64,000 nucleotides of DNA from positions 186,001 through 250,000 of the forward strand of contig CAZUXT010000001.1 in the NCBI GenBank assembly GCA_964624145.1. The letters are read 5' to 3'. The stretch is from WJMT01 sp964624145 (GTDB lineage: Bacteria > Acidobacteriota > Aminicenantia > Aminicenantales > Aminicenantaceae). Of the stretch, positions 25,620 to 34,012 are shown piece after piece. Each line of letters opens with the position of its first letter. The stretch's first letter is position 1. A program made the position numbers and the translations under genes. Below the pieces are notes generated by a model. The model saw only the letters and a list, made by a program, of their open reading frames with translations, had not been told where the DNA came from and searched no databases.

Positions 25620-27320
25620 TTATCTTCTTTCTGACCTTATATCATGCAGAACGAAATTCAAACGCTTTTTTCCAAGATACTCATTGTGGCTAAAAGAATA
25701 AACGATATCTGCCCGATCCCCTCGTTCAACACCCTCGACCCAGTCCTTTCTTCCCCAACCCATAGCCTCAAAAATCCTTTCGTCTTTTTTTAAAATGAAC
25801 TTACTGTGCTTTCCTTTGAGAACCTGCGGTCTGGAAGCTATACAGACTTTCTCCGATAAAAAAACAGGCTTGGGATTTCCGGCTCCATAGGGCTTGATCA
25901 GGTCGATCTCCTCCAAAAAAGAATTTGTTATTACCTTAAAATCAATTTTTACATCTATTTTAATCTTTCTTTTCAGATCCGTATCATTAATTTCTGAATC
26001 GGCATAAGCGTTTATTTCCTTTCTAAAATCATCAAAACAGCTTTGTTGTATCTCGCAGCCGACAGCTAAGGGATGCCCTCCGTAACTCATACAAAGATGA
26101 CCGCTGTTCCTCAGGCAGTTAATCAGAGAAAATTCTTTAATGCTTCTCCCTGAGCCAAACGCCTTCCCGTTTTCATAGGAAAACAGCAGCACCGGCCTGT
26201 GGTAAATGTCCTTCAATCGGGAGGCAACTATGCCTATGACCCCTCGATGCCACTCCTTGCTTCCCAGAATGAACAGCTTGTATTTTTTCTCCAGATTGTT
26301 CTTTTCTATTTTTTCTATGGCCTGGTTAAATATATTCATCTCAGCTTTTTGCCGTAATGAGTTCAATTCATTCAGATGCAGAGCTATGTTTTCACTTTCT
26401 TTTTTATCCCGGACCCGAAAAAGGTCTACGGAAAGGTCCACCTTGCCCAACCTTCCTGCCGCATTGAGCCTGGGAGCAATCCTGAACCCCACATCTCCTG
26501 CAGTTACGTCTCTATACTCAATCCCACAGATGGAAAGCAAATTCTTCAGGCCCGTATTGGATACGTCTCTCAAGCCTTCAAGACCGTATTTGACGAAAAT
26601 CCTGTTTTCACCTCTTAGTTTGACCACATCAGCAATGGTACCAATAGAAACAAGCTTCAGGTAATGAGAGAGAACAGAGCCCTTGTTTCTCCTTTCCATA
26701 AGCGCCTGGATCAGTTTGAAAATCACACCTATGCCTGCCAGGTCTTTATCAGGATAGGAAGAATGGCTCAAAGCAGGGTTGAGAACAGCCACGGCTTTAG
26801 GGATTTCCGGCCCGGGCTGATGATGATCTGTAATGATCACATCCACACCATGACCTCCTGCTTTCTCCGTAAATTCAACGGCTTTTATACCGCAGTCCAC
26901 ACTGACCATTAATTTTACCTTGCGTTCCAGCAGCATCTTTATGTGCTTGTTTTTAATACCGTATCCGTCCTCTAACCTATCTGGAATAAAGTATCCGATA
27001 CAGCCTCCCAAGGACTCAATCGCTTTCATAAAAACCACTACAGAAAGAATCCCATCCACATCATAATCCCCGAAAACAAGCATTTTCTCCTTATCCCTTA
27101 CTGCCTTTTCAACCCTGAAGACGGCTTCTTCCATCCCATCCATTTGATAAGGATCATTCAAATCGCTTAGATCGGAAAAGAGAAATTTTCGGGCTTCTTC
27201 TTTCGTTGTTATGTTTCTATTAAAAAGAATCCGAGCTGTTTCTAAAGAGAGTCCCAGTTCGGAAGCCAGAAGGGGAACTCTTTTATCAGGCTCGGGCAGC
27301 AACCATATGTTCTCATCCAT
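25620..27320 (-). CDS. recJ: RecJ single-stranded-DNA 5'-3' exonuclease
   Basis: 566 aa. DHH-family motifs in order: FGDYDVDGILSVV, SVDCGIKAVE, ITDHHQPGPEIP, then the DHHA1 region with SYGGHPLAVGCEI and the C-terminal OB-like domain. Acts in recombination and mismatch/base-excision repair. No SD precedes the ATG; a small palindrome AGTTAG-CTCT-CTAACT lies 19 nt upstream (27339-27354). Its upstream region is shared with divergently transcribed ftsY. Confidence 0.95.
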   Translation of the reverse strand: MDENIWLLPEPDKRVPLLASELGLSLETARILFNRNITTKEEARKFLFSDLSDLNDPYQMDGMEEAVFRVEKAVRDKEKMLVFGDYDVDGILSVVVFMKAIESLGGCIGYFIPDRLEDGYGIKNKHIKMLLERKVKLMVSVDCGIKAVEFTEKAGGHGVDVIITDHHQPGPEIPKAVAVLNPALSHSSYPDKDLAGIGVIFKLIQALMERRNKGSVLSHYLKLVSIGTIADVVKLRGENRIFVKYGLEGLRDVSNTGLKNLLSICGIEYRDVTAGDVGFRIAPRLNAAGRLGKVDLSVDLFRVRDKKESENIALHLNELNSLRQKAEMNIFNQAIEKIEKNNLEKKYKLFILGSKEWHRGVIGIVASRLKDIYHRPVLLFSYENGKAFGSGRSIKEFSLINCLRNSGHLCMSYGGHPLAVGCEIQQSCFDDFRKEINAYADSEINDTDLKRKIKIDVKIDFKVITNSFLEEIDLIKPYGAGNPKPVFLSEKVCIASRPQVLKGKHSKFILKKDERIFEAMGWGRKDWVEGVERGDRADIVYSFSHNEYLGKKRLNFVLHDIRSERR

Positions 27321-27376
27321 TAAATTTCAATTTAACATAGTTAGCTCTCTAACTCCAAAGATTATTAATCTGACCT

Positions 27377-27408
27377 ATTCATAAAAAAATGGCGATGTTC
27401 ATTTTTTT
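27377..27408. repeat. Dispersed hairpin repeat, copy 1
   Basis: AAAAAAATG (27383-27391) pairs with CATTTTTTT (27400-27408) around GCGATGTT. The flank ATTCATA is also shared with copy 3 at 42667-42698: about 36 bp are nearly identical to its reverse complement. A partial copy sits at 30359-30379. Here it lies between the divergent recJ and ftsY promoters, so it is not acting as a terminator for either. Confidence 0.7.
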
Positions 27409-27509
27409 GTTTTGCTTTCAAGGATATGCATGCTTTCTACAAAAAAGACAACCGAAAAGTTTTTGTTTGTTTTTACTTTCATTTTAAAATCAAACGCGGT
27501 TTGTACGCA

Positions 27510-27538
27510 TTGACAATGATAGGCATGAAAAATATAAT
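27510..27538 (+). promoter_or_regulatory. Consensus sigma-70 promoter for ftsY, near-leaderless
   Basis: TTGACA (27510-27515), 17 bp, TATAAT (27533-27538): a full consensus match. The ATG of ftsY follows 12 nt after the -10, giving a leader of about 6 nt with no SD. Confidence 0.8.
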
Positions 27539-27550
27539 TCACATAACAAA

Positions 27551-28441
27551 ATGGCCCGACTAAAGGACAAACTTTCCCGGACAAGGAAAATATTCAACGA
27601 TAAAATCAAAGAAGCGTTCAAATCTACAAAAAAAAGAGGCGAGATACTGGATGACATTATGGAATCTCTTCTTCTTACAGATGTCGGTATAGCTGCTTCT
27701 GAAAAAATCATTTCCAATCTCAAAGAAAAAAGCAAAAAGACAGATTCCATTCCAGCTGTCAAGCAGCATTTAGAGGATGAAATAAACGGGATCCTCTCAA
27801 AATTCTCTCCAGAGCTAAACACAAACAGCCGCGGCACTGTTGTCATGTTTGTGGGAACAAACGGAGGAGGCAAAACCACATCCCTCGCCAAAACAGCCTA
27901 TCATTTCAAAAAAAAGGGAGAAAAAGTGCTCATGGTGGCAGCAGATACCTTCAGAGCCGCTGCTCAGGAACAGCTTTCAGAATGGGGGAAAAAATTAAAC
28001 ATTCCCGTCATCAAAGGCTCCTATGGCTCCGACCCCGCAGCCGTAACCTACGACGCTATCCAATCTTTTAAAGCCAAACAGTATCAGATACTCCTCATAG
28101 ATACAGCCGGCCGCCTGCACACCAACATAAACCTTATGAGCGAACTGGAAAAAATCAAGAAAATCATTTCAAGAGAAATCGAAGGCGCCCCACATGAAGT
28201 GCTTCTGGTACTTGACGCAAGCATTGGGCAAAATGCCCTTCATCAGGCAAGAGAATTTTCAAAATTCTCCGGATTAACAGGTATCTTTTTATCCAAGCTG
28301 GACGGAACGGCCAAGGGGGGAAGTGTGATAAGCATCGTTGATGAGCTGGGTCTTCCCATAAAGCTCATAGGCATAGGAGAGAATGAAAAGGATATGCTTG
28401 AATTTTCTCCTGAAGAATTCATATATGCTCTTTTATCATGA
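27551..28441 (+). CDS. ftsY: FtsY signal recognition particle receptor
   Basis: 296 aa. An N domain of helices (about residues 1-85) is followed by the SRP GTPase G domain with VGTNGGGKTTSLAK (P-loop), ADTFRAAAQEQL, IDTAGRLHTN, LDASIGQNAL, LSKLDGTAKGG and IGIGENEKDM. The long acidic A domain of the E. coli protein is missing, as in many bacteria. It delivers ribosome-nascent chain complexes to the translocon. It has a perfect promoter immediately upstream and overlaps ribD by 4 bp (ATGA). Confidence 0.97.
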   Translation: MARLKDKLSRTRKIFNDKIKEAFKSTKKRGEILDDIMESLLLTDVGIAASEKIISNLKEKSKKTDSIPAVKQHLEDEINGILSKFSPELNTNSRGTVVMFVGTNGGGKTTSLAKTAYHFKKKGEKVLMVAADTFRAAAQEQLSEWGKKLNIPVIKGSYGSDPAAVTYDAIQSFKAKQYQILLIDTAGRLHTNINLMSELEKIKKIISREIEGAPHEVLLVLDASIGQNALHQAREFSKFSGLTGIFLSKLDGTAKGGSVISIVDELGLPIKLIGIGENEKDMLEFSPEEFIYALLS

Positions 28442-29538
28442 ATGTTCATAAAGATATATCCTACCTTCAAATGTGCTATGCTCTTGCTGAAAAAGCGATC
28501 GGCTGGGCGAGCCCGAATCCTTATGTTGGGGCCGTCATAGTAAAAAACGGAGTCATTATCGGTCACGGTTATCATGAAAGACCTGGAAAACCCCATGCCG
28601 AAGCCGTAGCCCTTGCAAAGGCAGGTTCCAGGGCCAAAGAGGCAACAGCCTACATTAATCTGGAACCCTGTGTGCACTGGGGGAGAACTCCTCCGTGTGT
28701 TGATAAAATCATCAGTGCCCAAATCAAGAGAATAGTCGTGTCATCCATAGACCCCAATCCCCTGGTCAACGGAAAAGGAATAGAAAGGATGAAACAGGCT
28801 GGGATCCAGGTCTCTTTAGGCCTCCTTGAAGAGAAAAACAAGCGACTCAATGAGACTTATATAAAATACATCCAGTCTAAAATCCCTTTCATAACCCTAA
28901 AAACAGCACTGAGCCTGGATGGAAAAACAGCCACAAAAACATATACTTCAAAATGGATTTCATCTTCCCAAACAAGAAAATACATGCACCTCATAAGAGG
29001 GGAACATGATGCCATAATGGTAGGAATAAACACTGTATTGAAAGATGATCCCAGATTGACAGTTAGGCACCCGAGCTGGTCCGGAAAAACCATTACCAGG
29101 GTCATTCTGGACTCAAACCTCCGCATTCCGCTCCAGTCCAAGGTGCTATCCACCCTATCAAAAGGAGAAGTGGTCATTTTTACACTCGAGAAATCCCCTT
29201 CAGAAAAAAAAGACGCTTTACAGAAAAAAGGAGTAAAGGTCATACATGTTGACCGAAAAAACAACAAAGTCGATATAAAAAAAGCGCTTTCCTGGATGGG
29301 GAAAAACCAGATATCCAGCGTGCTTGTTGAAGGAGGCACTCTTCTCCATACACATATGCTTGAATCCAAAACCGTGGATAAGATGATTGTTTCCGTGTCT
29401 CCAAAACTCATAGGCGGCAAACGCGCTCCCTGTTTTTATCAGGGAAAAGGAGCCGAGACCATAAAAGAATCTTTGAAATTGAAAAAAATGAATACATTTA
29501 AGATAGGGGATGATATCATTATTCAAGGATATATATGA
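28438..29538 (+). CDS. ribD: RibD bifunctional deaminase/reductase (riboflavin biosynthesis)
   Basis: 366 aa. N-terminal deaminase (residues 1-145) with the zinc motif HAEAVAL and EPCVHWGRTPPCVD. C-terminal reductase (about 150-366) with TLKTALSLDGKTATKTYTSKWIS and VLVEGGTLLHTHML. It catalyses the second and third steps from GTP to riboflavin. It is translationally coupled to ftsY upstream and to ribE downstream by overlapping stop/start codons, an unusual ftsY-rib operon. Confidence 0.96.
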   Translation: MNVHKDISYLQMCYALAEKAIGWASPNPYVGAVIVKNGVIIGHGYHERPGKPHAEAVALAKAGSRAKEATAYINLEPCVHWGRTPPCVDKIISAQIKRIVVSSIDPNPLVNGKGIERMKQAGIQVSLGLLEEKNKRLNETYIKYIQSKIPFITLKTALSLDGKTATKTYTSKWISSSQTRKYMHLIRGEHDAIMVGINTVLKDDPRLTVRHPSWSGKTITRVILDSNLRIPLQSKVLSTLSKGEVVIFTLEKSPSEKKDALQKKGVKVIHVDRKNNKVDIKKALSWMGKNQISSVLVEGGTLLHTHMLESKTVDKMIVSVSPKLIGGKRAPCFYQGKGAETIKESLKLKKMNTFKIGDDIIIQGYI

Positions 29539-30125
29539 TGTTTACAGGTATCATAAAGCATACAGGCCGATTCAAAGCTTACATCCTGGGGAAACAGGAG
29601 ATGGCCATAGAAGCCCCCACTGTGGCCCCCGATATAAAAATCGGGGACAGCCTCTCTGTTAACGGAGTCTGTCTGAGCCTCGTCAAAAAGAAAAAAGACT
29701 GGCTCTCTTTTAATCTATCACCGGAAACCCTGACAAAAACCACTTTAGGCTCTTTGCGCAGGGATGACCGTCTGAATCTGGAGGCTCCCCTAACCCTTTC
29801 GGATCCTCTCAGCGGTCATTTGGTAACCGGCCACATTGACGAAAAAGGGAAAATCATTAAAATCGAAACCAGAAAAAACGGAAAAAGAATCACCATAAGA
29901 TTTCCTTATGAATTAAGTCCTTATTTCATACCCAAAGGTTCAGTTTCCGTGGATGGAGTCAGCCTAACCATAGCTTCCGTTAAAAACAATCATCTGGAGG
30001 TAGAAATCATCCCTATCACCCTGAAGGATACCAACCTGTCTGATTTGAAAACAGGCAGTGAAGTCAATATTGAATGTGACATTATCGGTAAATATGTGTA
30101 TAATTATTCAGTTAAACCAAAATAA
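29538..30125 (+). CDS. ribE: Riboflavin synthase alpha chain
   Basis: 195 aa with start ATG 29538 (ATG 29535 adds one Met; the family begins MFTGII). Two tandem lumazine-binding barrels: MFTGIIKHTGRF..SVNGVCLSLV and HLVTGHIDEKGKI..VDGVSLTIASV. It dismutates two lumazines to riboflavin. The start overlaps the ribD stop. Lumazine synthase (ribH) is not in this cluster and must lie elsewhere. Confidence 0.95.
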   Translation: MFTGIIKHTGRFKAYILGKQEMAIEAPTVAPDIKIGDSLSVNGVCLSLVKKKKDWLSFNLSPETLTKTTLGSLRRDDRLNLEAPLTLSDPLSGHLVTGHIDEKGKIIKIETRKNGKRITIRFPYELSPYFIPKGSVSVDGVSLTIASVKNNHLEVEIIPITLKDTNLSDLKTGSEVNIECDIIGKYVYNYSVKPK

Positions 30126-30139
30126 AACACTGAACCTGG

Positions 30140-30379
30140 ATTATTCACGAGTCGAGGTTGATGCAGATGCAAGGCACAGGACATGAAGTCGTGGCACTTC
30201 ACTGCGAATGCCCTGTAACGAAGCAGATGCAGTGAGATCGGCTCGCCTCTATGGTAAAAAAATGGCGATTAAAATAAAAAATACTAACAAGAAAAATGTT
30301 CCAGTCATTTTTCTTGCAAAAATCATGTTCATCGCTGAAAATAAATTAATAATAAAAACATCGCCATTTTTTTATGAAT
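30140..30379. repeat. Repeat/structured element between ribE and ribBA
   Basis: This fills most of the 281-bp gap 30126-30406. It runs from ATTATTCAC (30140) to TATGAAT (30379). AAAAAAATGGCGAT (30256-30269) and its perfect complement (30360-30373) form a 14-bp stem. Inside lies a perfect 11-bp hairpin, CAAGAAAAATG/CATTTTTCTTG (30288-30316). The first half has smaller motifs: a direct repeat GCAGATGCA, and GAAGT/ACTTC around CGTGGC. The right end is a copy of the 21-bp dispersed repeat. The hallmarks of an FMN riboswitch (conserved GGGGCAGGGTGAA-like box) were looked for and not found. Confidence 0.6.
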
Positions 30380-30406
30380 ACTGCAGGTGAATAAGGATTT
30401 CCATAC

Positions 30407-31624
30407 ATGCAAAAAGCATCAGCTGTTGCTTCCGTAGAGAATGCCATAAAAACCATAAAAGAAGGGAAACTCATCATCATTGTTGATGACGAAGACAGGG
30501 AGAATGAAGGAGACCTGACCTGTGCGGCTGAAAAAGTCACTCCGGACATCATCAACTTCATGGCCAAACATGCAAGAGGTCTGATCTGTCTGTCTCTCAC
30601 CAAGGACAAAATCAGAGAACTTGACCTGCCCCAGATGGTCGCATCCAATACCGCGCCTTTTAAGACGGCGTTTACTGTCTCAGTCGATGCCAAAGAAGGC
30701 ATCACCACAGGTATCTCTGCTTATGACAGATCCCGTACTATACTCAAGGCCATAGAACCCGGATCCAAACCCTCCGATCTTGCGCGGCCCGGACATATTT
30801 TTCCGTTACAGGCCCAGGAAGGAGGTGTGCTGAAAAGAGCGGGACAAACAGAAGCTTCCGTTGATATCGCCCGCCTGGCCGGACTGACCCCCGCCGGTGT
30901 CATTTGTGAAATAATGAATGAAGACGGCACAATGGCCCGAAGAGAGGAACTGGAAATATTCAGTGAGACCTTTGATATCCCGATACTGACCATTGCGGAT
31001 CTTATCAAGTACAGAATGCAGCATGAGATCCACGTGAAAAAAATCGAAGAGACTGACCTTCCAACAAAATTCGGACATTTCAAGATAATGATATTCGAAG
31101 ACACCATTTATAACGAACACCACGTAGTATTAATAAAAGGGGATATAAAAAAAGGTGAACCCATCCTTGTCCGGGCCCATTCCCAGTGTCTTACCGGAGA
31201 TACGTTTCATTCAAAACGGTGCGACTGCGGCGAACAACTCCAGCTTTCCATGAAAATGATTGAAAAACAGGGAAAAGGAGTGATTCTCTACATTCTGAAT
31301 CATGAAGGCCGCGGTATTGGGCTTGTCAATAAAATAAAAGCCTATGCCATACAGGAAAAGGGAGAGGATACGGTTGAGGCTAACCGGAAGCTCGGGTTCA
31401 AACCTGATCAGAGAGACTACGGGATCGGAGCTCAAATATTGGTATCCCTCGGAATCACCAAACTGAGACTCATAACCAACAATCCGAGAAAATTCATAGG
31501 CCTCTCGGGATACGGGCTTGAAATAGCGGAAAGAGTCCCGATTGAAATCCCGCCAAATGATAAAAACCTAAAGTACCTGAAGACCAAAAAAGAAAAGATG
31601 GGCCATATACTGGAAATGGTCTAG
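30407..31624 (+). CDS. ribBA: RibBA bifunctional DHBP synthase / GTP cyclohydrolase II
   Basis: 405 aa. Residues 1-205 are 3,4-dihydroxy-2-butanone-4-phosphate synthase with DDEDRENEGDL, SVDAKEGITTGISAYDR, RPGHIFPL and HTEASVD-type (QTEASVDIARLAG). The C half is GTP cyclohydrolase II with RAHSQCLTGDTFHSKRCDCGEQL (zinc Cys) and YILNHEGRGIGLVNK. Both entry steps of riboflavin synthesis. It is separated from ribE by the structured repeat and ends 4 bp inside the convergent dtd. Confidence 0.96.
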   Translation: MQKASAVASVENAIKTIKEGKLIIIVDDEDRENEGDLTCAAEKVTPDIINFMAKHARGLICLSLTKDKIRELDLPQMVASNTAPFKTAFTVSVDAKEGITTGISAYDRSRTILKAIEPGSKPSDLARPGHIFPLQAQEGGVLKRAGQTEASVDIARLAGLTPAGVICEIMNEDGTMARREELEIFSETFDIPILTIADLIKYRMQHEIHVKKIEETDLPTKFGHFKIMIFEDTIYNEHHVVLIKGDIKKGEPILVRAHSQCLTGDTFHSKRCDCGEQLQLSMKMIEKQGKGVILYILNHEGRGIGLVNKIKAYAIQEKGEDTVEANRKLGFKPDQRDYGIGAQILVSLGITKLRLITNNPRKFIGLSGYGLEIAERVPIEIPPNDKNLKYLKTKKEKMGHILEMV

Positions 31625-32058
31625 CTTGAAATGATAAATGTAACCGGTCCGTCGTTTACCAGATAGACGTCCATCACTTCCCCGAAAATTCCTGTTTCTG
31701 TTTTAATGCTTCTTTCCCGGAGTTGAGCCACAAAGCAATCAAAAAGTTTCTCTGCCTGATCGGGCCTTTCTGCCCGGTCAAAACTGGGCCTTCTGCCCTT
31801 TCTCACAGAACCGGCAAGAGTGAATTGTGAGACGGCCAGAATCTCCCCCCCTGTTTCCTGTAGAGACAGGTTCATTTTTCCCTCACTGTCAGGAAATATT
31901 CTCAATCCCAATATCTTGTCTGCCAGATAAAGAGCATCTTTTTCTGTATCGCCTTTTTCAACTCCGACAAGAAGGCAGAATCCTTCCCCTATTTCTCCTG
32001 TTATCTTTTCCCTTACTTTGACTTGGGCCTTTTTGACTCTTTGTAAGACGACTTTCAC
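31621..32058 (-). CDS. dtd: D-aminoacyl-tRNA deacylase
   Basis: 145 aa. Full-length DTD with MKVVLQRVKKAQVKV, the catalytic ILAVSQFTLAGSVRKGRRPSF, and the cross-dimer motif NDGPVTFIIS. It clears D-amino acids (and glycine mischarged on tRNA-Ala) from tRNA. The start codon overlaps the murJ stop by 1 bp and the 3' end overlaps ribBA by 4 bp in convergent orientation. Confidence 0.96.
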   Translation of the reverse strand: MKVVLQRVKKAQVKVREKITGEIGEGFCLLVGVEKGDTEKDALYLADKILGLRIFPDSEGKMNLSLQETGGEILAVSQFTLAGSVRKGRRPSFDRAERPDQAEKLFDCFVAQLRERSIKTETGIFGEVMDVYLVNDGPVTFIISS

Positions 32059-33641
32059 TATGACTCCTTGATCCTTTTTATTTTCTTCCTGGACAAAATC
32101 AATCTGAAAGACTTCATTTCTTCCTTGTTAATTACAAGACTCAATACTAAATAAACCGCCACTCCAAGAAAAAGGGTCCCTGCTAAAAAGAGCACTTTAT
32201 ATAGAAAATTCATATCATAAAAGGAAAAAGAATGAAAGAAAACCCACACTGAAAATCCCATTACAAAGGCTGCTGATGCAGACTTAAAGGCAGACACCAT
32301 GACTTTCTTTTTTTCCACTTTCCCTATCTTTTTTTCCAGCAGATAGAAGAGGGCAACAAAATTAAATAGAGCTGTGATGGAGAGCGCCAGTGCGATCCCT
32401 CCCACTCTCATGGGCCCCATCAGAACAACCGATAGAGAGATATAGATGATCATAATAAAAAAAGCAACGATGGCAGGGGTTTTGGTATCCTTTAAAGAGT
32501 AAAAGGCAGGCGATATAATCTTTACTCCGGATATAAAAGGCAGACTGAAGGAGAAAAAAAGAAGACAGGAAGCTGTCATAGCTGTCGACTCGGCATTGAA
32601 ATGCCCTCTTTGATACAAAATATGTATAATGGGTCGGCTCAGCACAAACAATCCCACCATTGCAGGGATCGTTACAAAATTTATAGCCCTTAAAGAAAAA
32701 GAAAGCGTTCTTTTCATCCCGGAATAATCTTTTGAAGCCACTAGATCTGAAAACGTGGGTAAAAGAGCTATGGAAAGAGCAATGGAAAAAAGCCCCAGAG
32801 TGAATTCTTGAACTCTTGATGAATAATAAAGAGAGGACACGCTGCCTTCCTCAAGAATCGATGCGATCATCCGGCTTAAAGCAAAATTTATCTGATGGAT
32901 ACCCGCACCGAATATTCCGGGAATCATTAACTTGACTACTCTGCGGACTGCCGGATGCTTGAAGGAAAGTGCGGGTTTGAACCGCATACCCTTTCTCCAT
33001 AAAAAAGGGATCTGAAATCCAAGCTGTGCCGCTCCTCCCGCTACAATGCCTATGGCAAACACAACAGCCGGCTCTTTGCTGCGGGCTGCAAACAGGGCTG
33101 CGGCTGTTATGATGGAAATATTAAACAAAACAGGCGTCAAAGCAGGTACAAAGAATTTATGGAATGAGTTTAAAATCGCCATGGCCAGAGCAGCGAGGCT
33201 TACCAAAAAAATGTAGGGAAACATGATTTTAGTGAGAAAGACAGTAAGCGCCATCTTTCCCTGGATATCTTTGAATCCAAAGGCAATGACCTTGACCAGG
33301 AGAGGTGAAAAAACAATGCCCAGGACAACCAGGACTGCCATGACAAGAGTCAAGTCAAAGAAGAACACATTGGCAAATTGCCACAATTTTTCCCTTTTTT
33401 CTTCCTTTTTAAGTTTGGAAAAAACAGGGATAAATGCTGAGGTCATAGCTCCTTCTGCGGTCAGCCGCCTCAGCAGATTCGGGATTATGAATGCGATCGT
33501 GAACGCATCAGCACTCGTTCCTGTTCCGAGAAAAAAGGCTTGGATCATATCCCTCAGGTACCCGAGGATACGGCTCAATAAAGTGGGGATAGAAACGGCA
33601 AACGTAGACCTCAATAATCTGCGGTTGCTTTTATCATCCAT
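32058..33641 (-). CDS. murJ: MurJ lipid II flippase
   Basis: 527 aa polytopic membrane protein of the MOP superfamily. It carries the MviN/MurJ signature: STFAVSIPTLLSRILGYLRDMIQAFFLGTG, PNLLRRLTAEGAMTSAFIPVF, and ALLPTFSDL with about 14 predicted helices. Flips lipid II for peptidoglycan synthesis. It is divergent from rpsT, with about 100 bp between, a common pairing in bacteria. Confidence 0.95.
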   Translation of the reverse strand: MDDKSNRRLLRSTFAVSIPTLLSRILGYLRDMIQAFFLGTGTSADAFTIAFIIPNLLRRLTAEGAMTSAFIPVFSKLKKEEKREKLWQFANVFFFDLTLVMAVLVVLGIVFSPLLVKVIAFGFKDIQGKMALTVFLTKIMFPYIFLVSLAALAMAILNSFHKFFVPALTPVLFNISIITAAALFAARSKEPAVVFAIGIVAGGAAQLGFQIPFLWRKGMRFKPALSFKHPAVRRVVKLMIPGIFGAGIHQINFALSRMIASILEEGSVSSLYYSSRVQEFTLGLFSIALSIALLPTFSDLVASKDYSGMKRTLSFSLRAINFVTIPAMVGLFVLSRPIIHILYQRGHFNAESTAMTASCLLFFSFSLPFISGVKIISPAFYSLKDTKTPAIVAFFIMIIYISLSVVLMGPMRVGGIALALSITALFNFVALFYLLEKKIGKVEKKKVMVSAFKSASAAFVMGFSVWVFFHSFSFYDMNFLYKVLFLAGTLFLGVAVYLVLSLVINKEEMKSFRLILSRKKIKRIKES

Positions 33642-33684
33642 TCTTAATATGAGAGCGTCTGGCTCCTGTTGCCTCTATAATGAG

Positions 33685-33713
33685 TTGACAATTCTTTACA
33701 GATATTTTATCAT
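33685..33713 (+). promoter_or_regulatory. rpsT promoter
   Basis: TTGACA (33685-33690), 17 bp, TATCAT (33708-33713). The rpsT ATG is 30 nt after the -10, with the SD AGGAG in between, so this is a conventional leader-containing promoter. Confidence 0.7.
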
Positions 33714-33742
33714 ACACCACCTATTTTCTATAGGAGAAACAA

Positions 33743-34012
33743 ATGGCCCAACATAAATCAGCGGAGAAACACAGGAGACAGAGTCTCCGGAGGCGCGCTA
33801 CGAACAAGAGAAACAAATCAATTCTCAGAAGACAGATCAAAAAACTAAGAGCCGCTATCGAAAAAAAAGACAAAAAGGAAGCTCTCGAGCTTCTGCCTGA
33901 AACTTTTTCTCTAATAGACAGGACAGCAAAAAAAGGGGCTATCCATAAAAATACAGCCAGCCGCTATAAATCGAGGCTTAACAGACAGGTTGCGTCCATA
34001 CCTTCAAAATAA
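33743..34012 (+). CDS. rpsT: 30S ribosomal protein S20
   Basis: 89 aa, highly basic. It matches S20: AQHKSAEKHRRQSLRRRATNK, SILRRQIKKLRAAIEKKDK and RTAKKGAIHKNTASRYKSRLNRQV. SD TAGGAGAAAC lies before the ATG. Primary binder of 16S rRNA in the 30S body. The last 9 bp overlap the convergent holA. Confidence 0.96.
   Translation: MAQHKSAEKHRRQSLRRRATNKRNKSILRRQIKKLRAAIEKKDKKEALELLPETFSLIDRTAKKGAIHKNTASRYKSRLNRQVASIPSK

Noticed and set aside
30407..30407. FMN riboswitch before ribBA
   Set aside because: No conserved FMN-aptamer boxes were found between 30126 and 30406.
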